From Perkinsus olseni (Eukaryota; Perkinsozoa; Perkinsida; Perkinsidae), in the NCBI GenBank assembly GCA_013115135.1, contig JABANP010000028.1, forward strand, positions 1 to 64,000: a stretch of DNA of 64,000 bases, read 5' to 3'. Position 1 is the stretch's first letter. Every line of letters begins with the position of its first letter. The position numbers were made by a program, and so were the translations under genes. Below are positions 1 through 9,119 of the stretch, piece by piece. The notes under the pieces were generated by a model. That model saw only the letters and a program-made list of their open reading frames with translations, had not been told where the DNA came from and searched no databases.

Positions 1-265
1 AGTGGTTCTAGGCGAGGGACTCTGTGAGAGAGATAACCACACAACTTAACTCAAGATCTCAGATAGGATAGATCTAGAGTGGCAGAGTAGAGAGCGATAG
101 AGCGGTCCAGTGCGTGGAACGTAGACACACTGAAGCAACTACACAAGCTTAGTAGCTGATCTAATTGGCGAACCGCGACCGTTACAGAAATGGCGAAAAC
201 GGTGAAACGGTTAGATACGATCTTGCTCACTTGAGTTTCCTCAATGGTACTGTCGTCACAGGACA
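1..265 (-). repeat. 3' LTR of the retrotransposon (left edge of window)
   Basis: Matches 7801-8065 base for base at an exact 7800-bp offset, apart from about four substitutions (the ones noticed are near 39, 129, 187 and 267; the last lies just outside). The first two LTR bases (TG) should lie just left of the window. The inner boundary is set where the copies stop matching, just after the terminal CA. The flanking target duplication on this side is outside the window. Confidence 0.85.
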
Positions 266-339
266 GTTCTGGGGGCCCGGAGTGGGCAGACAATGGTATC
301 ACAGAATATAATCATCATCATCATCATCAATAACGACGG

Positions 340-1526
340 TCAGCGCTTGGTCATCTTGAGGTTGTCAAGGAAACGAGCAGACGCTCGAGTCAGACGGAAA
401 TCGGTCTTGTTGTCGGGGAAGTCGTCAGAGTCTCCTTGGACACGAAGTAGATGAGCAGTCGGAGAAGAGACCATATCAGAGCGAAGATGCAGAGAGTTTC
501 CGTCGGCAGAACGGTCTGCTAGTTGCAGTCGGTAAAGGCCTTGGTCAACGCTGATAACCCTTCCATACTGGAGACCACCTCGACCAGAAGAAGTGATGTA
601 GGCGAAGTTCTTCACCTCAGGATGGGGGTCACCGGTACGGCGAGGAACAGTAGCCCGTTTAGTCCTTGGCCGAGGGGAAGTCGAAGAAGGCTCGTGAATG
701 ACTGTGTCGTCTGCTGAAGAGCCGGTAGTTGATGTGAAGGCCTTCGAAGGTAGAGCACTTGAAGCAGTGTCGTTGACGTGGGCGTCGTCCTGAGCACTTG
801 CTAAGGCCTTCGAAGAATCAGCTTCAACTTGGGGGCTAGCGGTGGTCTCAGCGTTAGTAGCCTTGTCAGGAACGGACTCATCAGGGACTTGATGAGACTC
901 TGGGGGCCCAGGTAGTGGCGTGTCAGAGTCAGAGTCGTGGACAGGCTCAGAAACCGTCCGCACCACGTTGTCGATGGGCTGGAAAAAGACAGACCGATAA
1001 CGGTTGGCGCCAGTGGTGGGCGTCAGCTTGACTGAGTTGCCACAACGTTGAAGGACTCGGAAGGGACCGGTAGTGGATGAGCTGAGCTTAGTCACACGTC
1101 TGGGGAGCTTGAGATAGACAATGTCACCCGTGTTGACAGTAGCAGCTTTATCACCAGCTCGAACTCGTCGTCCTTCACGATCCTTCTCCCAAGTAGAGAG
1201 TAGCCATTCACTAACCCGCGCAGAGGGCTCTTGAAAGGCCTTCGGGAGAGTGGGGTCGACAGGAGGAGAAAGGGCAGCACACTGTAGATAAGGATAAGTG
1301 TGAGCCAGGTCCCAAGGAGAGTTGACCAAACCGGAGTCACCCCAGCGAAACCGAGCATTGGAGCGAGCGGTGGCCTCCAGGACAGTGAGATCCCATGGTT
1401 GGTCACGAGCTTGGAGGAGACGAAGCTGCTCATTGAGCTCGGCATGGTGGCGCTCATAGGCACCTCCACGTTGTGGAGACCGGCTATAGATGAACTGCAT
1501 CTCGATGGAATAGGAGAGGCATAGAC
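340..1526 (-). pseudogene. Pol fragment: C-terminal integrase and tail
   Basis: Rest of the integrase after the nested insertion. The first codons of the open frame (1527-1590) belong to the insertion; element sequence resumes in the target duplication at 1519-1526. The catalytic glutamate lies in RGGAYER, followed by a helical region and a small C-terminal domain (DIVYLKLPRRV, TGPFRVLQRCGNSVKL) typical of retroviral-type integrases. A Ser/Asp/Pro-rich tail of about 200 residues follows, ending at the stop at 340. Deleting the insertion and one copy of the 8-bp duplication makes this frame continuous with the fragment at 2494-4104, which is direct evidence that the insertion split a working frame. 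Confidence 0.8.
1519..1526. repeat. Target-site duplication, left copy (GCATAGAC)
   Basis: Identical to 2494-2501. Removing the material between the copies plus one copy restores the integrase reading frame. Confidence 0.85.
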
Positions 1527-1792
1527 CGGGGAACCTCCATTCATACATCGCTGTTTCATACATTGTAGGTTTCGTCCACGATTGTTTCATCCATGGTAGG
1601 GTTCATCCTGCTTGTTTCGTCCATGTTACTTCCGTCCATCCTCTTTCATACACGTCTCTTTCGTCCACGGGTCTTACGTACATGATTCTTTCATCCACGC
1701 CGTTTCGTCCAATCATGCTCTAACTCCGCTTCTTTCTTCCAGGGCTTTTCGTACAAGCCTTTCGTACATGTGCGTTTCGTCCACGCTACTTT

Positions 1793-1828
1793 TAGACATA
1801 TGTGACGCCGCGGCGTCACATATGTCTA
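1793..1828. repeat. Perfect 36-bp palindrome in the nested element
   Basis: The halves 1793-1810 and 1811-1828 are exact reverse complements with no spacer, centred on CCG|CGG. The symmetry extends imperfectly outward (CGCTACT on the left, AGTAGCG on the right), giving roughly 50 bp in all. It separates the left repeat array from the rest of the element. Confidence 0.9.
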
Positions 1829-1880
1829 TAGTAGCGTTGGCGGCTGCGCCGCCGGCTCCACCCACTCCCGCCACTGCCAT

Positions 1881-1953
1881 CTACCCCTACCCAGATTTGA
1901 ACCTGGGACCATCGTCATGCTAGCCGGGAGCTCTACCAATTCCGCTATTAGCA
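1881..1953 (-). other. tRNA-Ala(AGC)-like sequence in the nested element
   Basis: On the minus strand an A-box-like TTGGTAGAGC is followed by a CTAGCAT anticodon-loop-like stretch (AGC) and a B-box GGTTCAAATC inside a CCCAG/CTGGG arm. The two ends cannot form an acceptor stem, so this is a pseudogene or a captured Pol III promoter and not a working tRNA. Confidence 0.5.
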
Positions 1954-2493
1954 TCACCTACCACCATCTAAGAATGTCACCGCCGCCTCTACTGGTGAGT
2001 CACCAGTGGTGACGATCTAGCACCCCCCAGATCAGGTTGTCTCTGTGGTGATCCCAGTGCCTAGAGGCTCCAAACACGAATGGAGCCAAGTTGAATAGGT
2101 TGGGTATCGCATGGGCGGTACTTTGTCGGAGTTGAGCAGGAGTCTTACAGGTGAGTAGGTTAGGAGTTCATGCTCGTATTCGCGAGGTGGTGGGTTCCTT
2201 TCCTCCGGCAAACATTTTCGTGTCGTAGTTCCATATGTACGAACCACTATTGGACGAATGAATTTTTTTCGAAAAGATCGTGGCCGAATAGATCACCACG
2301 AGCATATCTTTGGATCAACCGCCCATGCACGAAGTAATCGTGTCCGAAACCGGTTATGGATGAAACAATCGTGACCGAAACATACACTTTTTCGATGTAC
2401 GAAAAGATCATGAATGAACCGAAATTTGTACGAAACAATCTTGGACCGAAGCTGCAGTGGACCAATCGATCATGGACGAATCGCGGTACACCC

Positions 2494-2501
2494 GCATAGA
2501 C
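2494..2501. repeat. Target-site duplication, right copy (GCATAGAC)
   Basis: Identical to 1519-1526; marks the right junction of the nested element in the integrase. Confidence 0.85.
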
Positions 2502-4104
2502 ATCGGAACTCAGAGCCCCGGAAGGACTGAGAGTTGTCACACCGAAGGCCTTTAGGAACCCCTGCGAGGGCCAAGATCTTCTTGAAGGCCAGCGTAGTCT
2601 GCTCAAGAGAGGTGCTAGAGACAGCTACAGCGAGCTGGTAGCCCGATAGCAGACAAGTAGCCACGAGACAATAAGGGAGCCGTTGAGAGCCTTCTCGTGC
2701 AGGGACATCATAGGGGCCGGTGTGATCGAGACCGATATACTGCCAAACAGCCGTAGGAGCTGCGAAGGTGCCAGCAGGAGCATGGAGAGGGCGCTGGGAC
2801 TTAGCGGAGAGACAGGAACGACAGCATCGGCAGACAGGAACCACAGTGCGCTTCATGCGGGGCCAGGCATACATGGTGCTTAGGCGCCGCAGAGTTGCAT
2901 TGATACCTCCATGATGCCATCCGTGACACTTGATAACCAGTAGTCGTTGAAGAAGAGTAGACTGCTTCGGTATGACCAACTGGTTGAAGATAGTGCCATC
3001 ACCCGCTTGACGTGTCGACCGATAGATAAGGCCTTCGTCAGTCTTGAAGTGAAAGGGCAACTTGTGGAAGGCCTTCAAATGTAGGCGTTGTTGATGACGT
3101 ATAAGCAGACGCAAGGGGTCGGCGACCGTGCTTGTGCTGGAAGCTGGAGTACCTGGTAGCAGCTCCGTCCTCAAGGCATGCCACGCCTTGGCGAGGAGCT
3201 TGAAGCGGTACAGTCGTTCAAGAAGATGAAGAGAGTCATCGTCAGCTGTGAAGGCCTCCTGGTCAGTCTTCTCACTTTCACCAGCTGGACTAGAGGTCGT
3301 CGCTGCACCAAGTGAGGCCAATGTAACCTTGGGCTTTGAAGACTCCTTCTTGGACCAACGCGTAGGGAGAGCAGTAGGAACATACTCTGAGTCAAGGCGG
3401 AAAATCATAGGACTGCCTTGTAGGTCACCGTCGTTGCACCGTAGGAGGTCATCATGGAAGGCTCGGATGTGGCAGAAGAGGGCGTCGGAGTCAATGGACA
3501 AGGACTTCGGCTGACACCTTGAGGGAGCATCGGCGAGGTTAGACTTGCCGCTGAGATGCGATACCACAACATGAAGGCCTTCACAACGGGTCTGCAACTG
3601 GTGAATGGCGTTCTTCACCTTGAGCACTCTCCGGATAGTCACAAGGTCCTCTACGCTGTGGGCCGTGGTCGGAGTCACTTGACGTAGCCGAGAGATGGAG
3701 ATACTGCTGTCAGTGAAGACCAGAAGATGCTGGACAGGAGAGTGGTCCTTGGACTCCTGAAGCATAGCCGATGCCCACTCCAGCGATGACGCCAAGGTAT
3801 CGAGCTCGAACTTGGGGGCCGTACGACGTCCTTGGAGCTGATGGAGATACCCTGAACCTGCGATACGCTGGCCGTGGAGGGTGTACAACAGAGCAGCGCC
3901 TGCGGTGTCACTGCTGTCTGTGAAGAGACAGACAGAGTTGCAGTGACTTTCACCTGGCCGACGTAGAAGTCGAGGGACCCTTAGGTCGAAGGCCTTCAAT
4001 TGATTCTCCCAGGCGACAAGAGCCTTGGTGTCCTCAGAGCGAAGGTGACCAGTGTGCGGGTCGGCGTTAGACCTGGCTTGGCGGCACAGGAGGCGGAGCT
4101 GCAT
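2494..4104 (-). pseudogene. Pol fragment: RNase H and N-terminal integrase
   Basis: Continuation of Pol, one base out of frame with the upstream RT. The RNase H has CLFTDSSDTAG near residue 60, a downstream glutamate (FELDTLASS), a second TDSS block and the LSGKSNLADAPSR end motif. The integrase zinc finger follows (CHGWHHGGINATLRRL near 391, then CRCCRSC), then the first catalytic aspartate in GLDHTGPY (about 459) and the second in RCDNSQSF (about 524). Coding stops abruptly at the target-site duplication 2494-2501, where the nested DNA element begins. The methionine at 4104 is internal to Pol and not a real start. Confidence 0.8.
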
Positions 4105-7100
4105 AGAGAGCTCGAGATGCCAACCGAGGGGGGTCGTAGAAGCCGTTGCCGTAACGCTTGAGGAGCTTGACTGTGGTCACCGTTGAGGCCTTATGACGAA
4201 GGTCTGACTTGAGAGATAGACAGTCACACTTCGGATGCCATCGCACACCTAGACATGGTTGGGGATCACTGGGTATCTGGTCGGGAAGGTTGCTGACCTC
4301 CTTCTTGTCATTGGTCTCGAACATGCGATGTGACAACCGCTGAGTGATGTCTCGACGAAGGGCAGTAAGATGGCGAGCATCATCAGAGCCAACGGAGATG
4401 TCGTCCATAAGGCAGCGGACGTGCTTAGTGGGAGCATCAGCTTCGACCATGGCCTTGGCGAGAGAGTCAGACATCGCGAAGGGCGAGTCTGGCATGCCGA
4501 AGCATACTCGCTGAAAGACAAAGGCCTGATTGCACCAGAAGAACCCGAGGCATCGCTGGTCTTCGACGAGAGGCAGCTCGATTTGTAGGAAGGCCTGCAC
4601 GATGTCGAGGGCCACGAAGTACTTGTAACGGCGAAGAAGGCCAAGACTCTGTGGTACTCCTTGATGAAGGCCTTCGGGCAGACTGGCATCGATGAACTTG
4701 CTGAGAGGTGAACCGTCGAAGACAGGCCTGAGTCGCATTGAGCTTCGATTTACAGAGCCTTCTTGGGACCCCTTCTTGATGACAGGAAAGTGATGCAACC
4801 AGAAGCGAACTTCTTCTCGGGGCACCGGCTTGACATAACCCTTCTGGACGAACCCACGTATCTCTGCATCGTAGGCGTCAAAGAGACCCTTGCGGCGAAG
4901 TTGATGGGCTAGAGCAGAGGACCGCTTGAGGAAGGGAATGTGAGAGTTGGTAGGCCGGTGACCAGTTCGCCAGCGGAGATGGTGTACAAACCTTTGAGTG
5001 GAAGGCGACGGAGAGGAAGCCTTCTTGGAGTGCACAGGATCGGAGTAAACCACCGAGGTGTCCGTGACAGGTAGCGAGGCTAGGGTCACCAAGGGACAAG
5101 GCTCCGAGAAGAGCAACTGCATGAAGGAAGTAGAAACCGAGCCGTTGGTGAGGTCGTCGGCAGCAACGTTGGAGAAGTCGTCGACCACAGGAAGGGGAAT
5201 GACAGAGTCCTTGTTGAAGCAAGACTCGTCCTCATCCGAGAGAACAGGTGGAGGTTGTGTGTCACCGTAGTCGATGGAGTTGAGGCCTACAGCCACCTTG
5301 TTAGGAGGATCATCCGGAGGTGCAGACCTAGAGAGGTCAACGGCATCGATGAAGGCCTTCCATGCAGTAGCCACTTGAGGTGTCGTGTCCACGAGGGAGA
5401 TGATGCGATCACCAGAAGGATTGAAGACCCATAGAACTGGACTTTGTACACGGCGAAGAACGTCACAGCTGAAGATGAAGTCTCGAGCAAGGCCATGTAC
5501 AAGAGCAATGAAAGTCTGAACCCGTAGGCCTTTATGACAGTAGGTGATCTTGTAGATGGGACACGAGTTCACCCGACGGGACACCGCTAGAGTAGCAACA
5601 CAGGTCACACCGGTAGGCTCAAGAGCCACATTGGCTTGTTGAAGGCGAAGAAGGCCTGAGTCGGAGCAAGCCAGTAGCTGAGAGCCGGAGTCCAGCAGCC
5701 CAGTGAAACCAGGACAACGACCATCCTTCGTGAGGAAGTTGAACTCCACGTTGCGTAAGGATGATGGCATATCTCGGAGAGACTGAAGAGTGTTGTCGAG
5801 GTTGAGGACAGGACTGGTGATTTCTGGAGGTGGCGATGTGGTTGCCTCTGTCGTAGAAGAGAAGGCCTTCAAAGGACCATTTGTCGTTGAAGAAGGCGGG
5901 GTGAACGATAAAGACTCAACCGATAAGGATAGAGTCATGGTGTCGAGAGTCGGGTCAGTAGACTTGGTCAGCGAGTTAGGGCAATGTGAAGTATGGTGCT
6001 GTTGTGAGCAGCGGTCACACCTTACCGAGTCCCGCTTGGGACAGACACCAGTACACTTGATAGAAGGCCTATTGCAGTAGGGACACCTGCCTTCCTTCTT
6101 GAGAGGGGACGGCGCAGGGCAGAGGCTGGCACCAGCCTTGCAGTTAGGATCACCATCCATGCATCGGGTACACCGGAGCTTCGGCCGCTGACGCCGTTGA
6201 CGATCGTGAGAACCCTTGCCATGGCCATTGGAGCCCTGTGTAGGTTGCTGAGTAGACGACTGGTTGGTTGCCGTTGTAGACGTTGAGGCAGTCATCTGGT
6301 TGAGCGGTACCTTAGGGAGAGGGTCATCCTTGCGGCCTTGAGAAGGGTCAGATCTACCACGCTGGTGTGAAGATAGTTGACGAAGGCGGTCAAGTTCCAC
6401 GAGCTCATGTAGAAGTTGACGGTAGGTTAAGGCCTTCATGCGCGTGAGAGCAGCTTCATGATGAGCGCCTCGGAGGCTGGCAGTCAGCTTGGACGCGAGG
6501 AACCGGTCCTCGAAAGGATAACCTTGCTGACGCTCGATGTCGAGGCGGATGGAGTCGAAGGCCTTCAAGTAGTCACCAAGTTGTTGGCGATCACCCATGC
6601 AAAGGCTGTTCCACTTGAAGAGCTTCCTGATGTAGTCCGTGTCACTGGACTTGTGCAACTGGGAGAGAAGCTGGCAGATGCGCATGACCTCACGAGCGCA
6701 AGCACTGTGAGTCTGCTGAGGTAAAGGTCTGACCTCCCTGCTGACCGTCTCGTCCAAGAGTCTGGTTAGGAAGAAGTAGTACTCGAGAGCACCCCAACCA
6801 TTAGAGCACGAGAGATGGTTGACAGACTTGATAACATCAGCCACTGCACGGTCATCGTTGAAGCCGGTGAACTGTCGCTTGTTGGGCAGATCGGCAGAGT
6901 TGGCTTCACGCTTGGCGTAGTGGCGAGTGGTGCTGTCAATAGCATCATTGTTGCCAGAGAAGGGAGCGAACTGCGGGACCTCAAAGTTGACTCCATGAGT
7001 ACCGAGGGCCGGAGGAGGCTGAGGGACCGGAGGTAGGAGTGGAAAACCAGCACCAGGTCCGGTAGAGTAGCCGTAGTTCATAGCCATCGGAGCTGCAGAG

Positions 7101-7771
7101 GGTAGGACCGGGTTGACAGAAGGTAATACCACGTGATGGGGAAGAAGGCCTTCAGCGGGGGGGACGTGCTGATATTGGTTAAGGCCTTCAGAGGCACCAT
7201 AGGCAACGGGATTGGCGCTGCCTGCTGGTAGAGAACCTTCGCTTACCGCGGGACCGTGGCCGGTGCTAACGTGAGAACCCTGAGGTACAACAGGCTGGTG
7301 TGGATGTGGACCAGGAGCTACATAGGGTGGCGCGTGAGATGGCATCGGCGGATAAGGAAAGACCCCCTCAGATGAGGAGGACGCTGATGCTTCACCCGTA
7401 GCTTGAAAGGCATGCTGTTGAGGAGGAAGTGGTGGCTCCGTAGGATCAGCAATGTCGTTGATGAAGGCCTCCGAGATATCCTCGAGCTCCAGAGTAGTGG
7501 AACTTTGTAGGGCTTTGCCATGAGGGACCGTCGAAGAGGACATTCTCCACGTAGTCTTGAAGGCCTTATTGACCCAAGCACCGACGAAGGGCTTGTCGTC
7601 AATAGTGTGTAGATTAACAGCGTCTCCAAGCAGCTTGGAGGCGATGGAAGACTGGCCGAACTCGACGAGGATGTAGAAGGCCGACAGGTCATCATTCTTC
7701 TTGACGACATAGGAGGGGACCCAGGCATCCCTGTCGGGAAGCTTGATGAAGCGTAGACAAGGGATAGACAT
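4067..7771 (-). CDS. Gag-protease-reverse transcriptase polyprotein (retrotransposon)
   Basis: A 1234-codon reading frame. Residues 1-500 are Gag-like: Pro/Ser-rich with a helical middle. About residues 525-595 hold a Cys/His-rich zinc-binding region with several CxxC pairs (RCTRC, RCPYC, RCDRC, HHTSHC). The aspartic protease motif LLDSGS is near residue 693. The reverse transcriptase runs from about 950: RPVFDGS near 1016, a VALDIVQAF aspartate block, and CLMDDISVG near 1122, where BEL/Pao elements usually have YVDD. The frame ends about 17 residues past a run of six C (six G at 4128-4133 on the plus strand). Reading one base later there restores the conserved YDPLG block and runs into the next frame, so the stop is most likely a frame slip and not the true end of Pol. 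Confidence 0.85.
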   Translation of the reverse strand: MSIPCLRFIKLPDRDAWVPSYVVKKNDDLSAFYILVEFGQSSIASKLLGDAVNLHTIDDKPFVGAWVNKAFKTTWRMSSSTVPHGKALQSSTTLELEDISEAFINDIADPTEPPLPPQQHAFQATGEASASSSSEGVFPYPPMPSHAPPYVAPGPHPHQPVVPQGSHVSTGHGPAVSEGSLPAGSANPVAYGASEGLNQYQHVPPAEGLLPHHVVLPSVNPVLPSAAPMAMNYGYSTGPGAGFPLLPPVPQPPPALGTHGVNFEVPQFAPFSGNNDAIDSTTRHYAKREANSADLPNKRQFTGFNDDRAVADVIKSVNHLSCSNGWGALEYYFFLTRLLDETVSREVRPLPQQTHSACAREVMRICQLLSQLHKSSDTDYIRKLFKWNSLCMGDRQQLGDYLKAFDSIRLDIERQQGYPFEDRFLASKLTASLRGAHHEAALTRMKALTYRQLLHELVELDRLRQLSSHQRGRSDPSQGRKDDPLPKVPLNQMTASTSTTATNQSSTQQPTQGSNGHGKGSHDRQRRQRPKLRCTRCMDGDPNCKAGASLCPAPSPLKKEGRCPYCNRPSIKCTGVCPKRDSVRCDRCSQQHHTSHCPNSLTKSTDPTLDTMTLSLSVESLSFTPPSSTTNGPLKAFSSTTEATTSPPPEITSPVLNLDNTLQSLRDMPSSLRNVEFNFLTKDGRCPGFTGLLDSGSQLLACSDSGLLRLQQANVALEPTGVTCVATLAVSRRVNSCPIYKITYCHKGLRVQTFIALVHGLARDFIFSCDVLRRVQSPVLWVFNPSGDRIISLVDTTPQVATAWKAFIDAVDLSRSAPPDDPPNKVAVGLNSIDYGDTQPPPVLSDEDESCFNKDSVIPLPVVDDFSNVAADDLTNGSVSTSFMQLLFSEPCPLVTLASLPVTDTSVVYSDPVHSKKASSPSPSTQRFVHHLRWRTGHRPTNSHIPFLKRSSALAHQLRRKGLFDAYDAEIRGFVQKGYVKPVPREEVRFWLHHFPVIKKGSQEGSVNRSSMRLRPVFDGSPLSKFIDASLPEGLHQGVPQSLGLLRRYKYFVALDIVQAFLQIELPLVEDQRCLGFFWCNQAFVFQRVCFGMPDSPFAMSDSLAKAMVEADAPTKHVRCLMDDISVGSDDARHLTALRRDITQRLSHRMFETNDKKEVSNLPDQIPSDPQPCLGVRWHPKCDCLSLKSDLRHKASTVTTVKLLKRYGNGFYDPPRLASRALYAAPPPVPPSQV

Positions 7772-7798
7772 GATCCCGGTAGAAGAGATGTGCAGTTA

Positions 7799-8065
7799 TG
7801 AGTGGTTCTAGGCGAGGGACTCTGTGAGAGAGATAACCGCACAACTTAACTCAAGATCTCAGATAGGATAGATCTAGAGTGGCAGAGTAGAGAGCGATAG
7901 AGCGGTCCAGTGCGTGGAACGTAGACACGCTGAAGCAACTACACAAGCTTAGTAGCTGATCTAATTGGCGAACCGCGACCGTTACAAAAATGGCGAAAAC
8001 GGTGAAACGGTTAGATACGATCTTGCTCACTTGAGTTTCCTCAATGGTACTGTCGTCACAGGACA
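7799..8065 (-). repeat. 5' LTR of the retrotransposon
   Basis: 267-bp LTR that begins TG and ends CA on the plus strand, hence also on the minus strand. It lies only about 27 bp upstream of the Gag start codon at 7771, an unusually short leader. The bases just inside it do not show the TGG start expected of a tRNA 3'-end primer site. The pentamer outside it (GCTCT at 8066-8070) would be one copy of the target duplication; the partner is off-window. Confidence 0.8.
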
Positions 8066-8458
8066 GCTCTTTACTCTTGATACTGCGGTAGTCTCATACC
8101 CAATCATCCCCTACAACCTCACGCTGTTGAGTTATTGCAATCAGGTTATGATCGGCGGAATATTAGGATCAGTAATACTGTGGTTCGTTCAGGGTACAGC
8201 CGGTCGACGGGGGGCACCTCTCTGGGTTGACTGGGTGTGCGCCGCTCTAGCCAACGATCGTAGCAACTTCTCGGCTATGGAGGAACATCTTGCCGAAAGG
8301 CTGACTTCTCAGTCGCCGACTCAGGGGTGGTGACGGCGCACTATCGCTTCTTTCCGTAAGGAACCTATCTCCCTCGGGGATGGATCGAATTGTTGGTGCT
8401 TCTCCCGCCGAACTTCCTTCAGGCCCCCGTGAATTCACGTTGAAGCACTAGTAGTTGA

Positions 8459-9119
8459 GTGACTATTTCCTCCTCGCAGTTTTGTCTTAGGGCTCTCTTG
8501 GCCCCCCTCTTCTTCCTCATGATCTCTGATATCGATTCTGCTAAAGTGTGCAACTATATTGATAACGGCTTCAAGCCGGCTGCAGTTGTCCAAGAAACTT
8601 CCCGACATGGCCATGCCACTACGCCAGCTTGCGCCGAGAATGGCAATCTCGAGTATCGGCAACACCCCTGCAGCGATCTGGATAAGTCGATTATTACCTC
8701 GCCCCAGAGCAGATCTTCTGATCCTGATTCTAGACCGAAGCAGGGACGCCGTCGTAGACAACACCTCGCTCACAAGGGGGCGTATAAGACGGAATTATGT
8801 CGATGTGTGGTCGAAGGGACGCACTGTCGATTCGGTGCGCAGCGCTGTAAATGGGCCCATAGCTTGCAAGAGCTCATCGATCGTCGTAATATGAGCTTTG
8901 GAGTTCGGTACGGCAGATGATGTTCCTTCATTGATGCGTGGAAAGGCCGCTGCTGTTGACAAAGACAACAAGGTGCCAGTTCGCCGTTACTCTCTGGAAG
9001 AACCATCTGATATGAGGAATCTTCTACCCACTTCTATTTGGGCGGAATTGTTGGTCTCTAGTTATGTGGCTGCTACTCCATCGACTTCGTCATCTTCTAA
9101 CCGTACTGGTTATCGTTAG
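8459..9119 (+). CDS. CCCH-type zinc-finger protein
   Basis: The first exon runs from ATG 8459 and contains one TTP-like zinc finger at about residues 110-135: YKTELC, then Cys after eight residues, Cys after six more and His after three (KWAH). Such fingers bind AU-rich or other single-stranded RNA. The frame then has to change: a GT-AG pair at 8886-8916 (31 nt) keeps it open, as does 8886-8979 (94 nt); both are phase 1 and I cannot choose. The second exon ends at the stop at 9119 with a Ser/Thr-rich tail. The finger is single, whereas TTP proper has two. It lies 390 bp beyond the retrotransposon and reads away from it. Confidence 0.6.

Larger units (their letters stand above)
1527..2493. mobile_element. 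Nested non-autonomous DNA transposon, hAT-like by its 8-bp duplication
   Basis: A 967-bp insertion with imperfect terminal inverted repeats (both ends resemble GGG..ACC.C.ATTCRTMCAT reading inward). Behind each end lies an array of degenerate short units: TTTCRTCCAYG-like on the left, about 1545-1790, and the inverted form CRTGGAYGAAA-like on the right, about 2230-2480. The arrays point toward each other. It carries a perfect palindrome and a tRNA-Ala-like sequence but no transposase frame. The 8-bp duplication and subterminal repeats fit hAT-type elements; P-type elements would also give 8 bp, so the superfamily is an inference. Confidence 0.8.
536..7566. repeat. 26 dispersed AGGCCT sites, mostly within GAAGGCCTTC-like palindromes
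   Basis: AGGCCT starts at 536, 738, 804, 1236, 2546, 3029, 3069, 3252, 3575, 3990, 4186, 4522, 4591, 4668, 5283, 5353, 5526, 5652, 5863, 6065, 6430, 6559, 7146, 7182, 7465 and 7561. About two would be expected by chance in this length. None was seen in the nested element or the LTRs. The sites fall in at least two reading frames (Lys-Ala-Phe and Glu-Gly-Leu), so the enrichment is at DNA or RNA level rather than a peptide repeat. Function unknown. Confidence 0.8.
1..8065 (-). mobile_element. BEL/Pao-like LTR retrotransposon, interrupted and decayed
   Basis: A complete element read on the minus strand, bounded by two near-identical LTRs about 7.8 kb apart. Internal coding order is Cys-rich Gag, aspartic protease (LLDSGS), reverse transcriptase (RPVFDGS ... 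CLMDDISVG), RNase H, and integrase with an HHCC finger and DD-E core. The conserved YDPLG-type block after the RT, and the GLDHTGP and GGAYER integrase motifs, fit BEL/Pao better than Ty3 or copia; this family call is from motifs only. The polyprotein is broken by a one-base frame change after the RT and by a nested DNA element inside the integrase, so this copy cannot encode intact Pol as it stands. The four LTR mismatches noticed over 270 bp suggest a fairly recent insertion. I see no canonical primer-binding site or polypurine tract in the sense orientation. Confidence 0.85.

Noticed and set aside
266..290. The G-rich stretch next to the left LTR as a primer-binding site for an element on the plus strand.
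   Set aside because: All Gag-Pol coding is on the minus strand; a plus-strand element would have no genes.
2032..2606. Minus-strand ORFs inside the nested element as a possible transposase.
   Set aside because: They read across the degenerate repeat units and the element boundary and show no transposase motif.
8886..8916. A 31-nt intron in the CCCH gene, and a similar 32-nt one near 22450, as evidence for ultra-short introns.
   Set aside because: Equally good longer GT-AG pairs exist in the same phase (94 nt and about 56 nt), so a tiny-intron claim is not supported.
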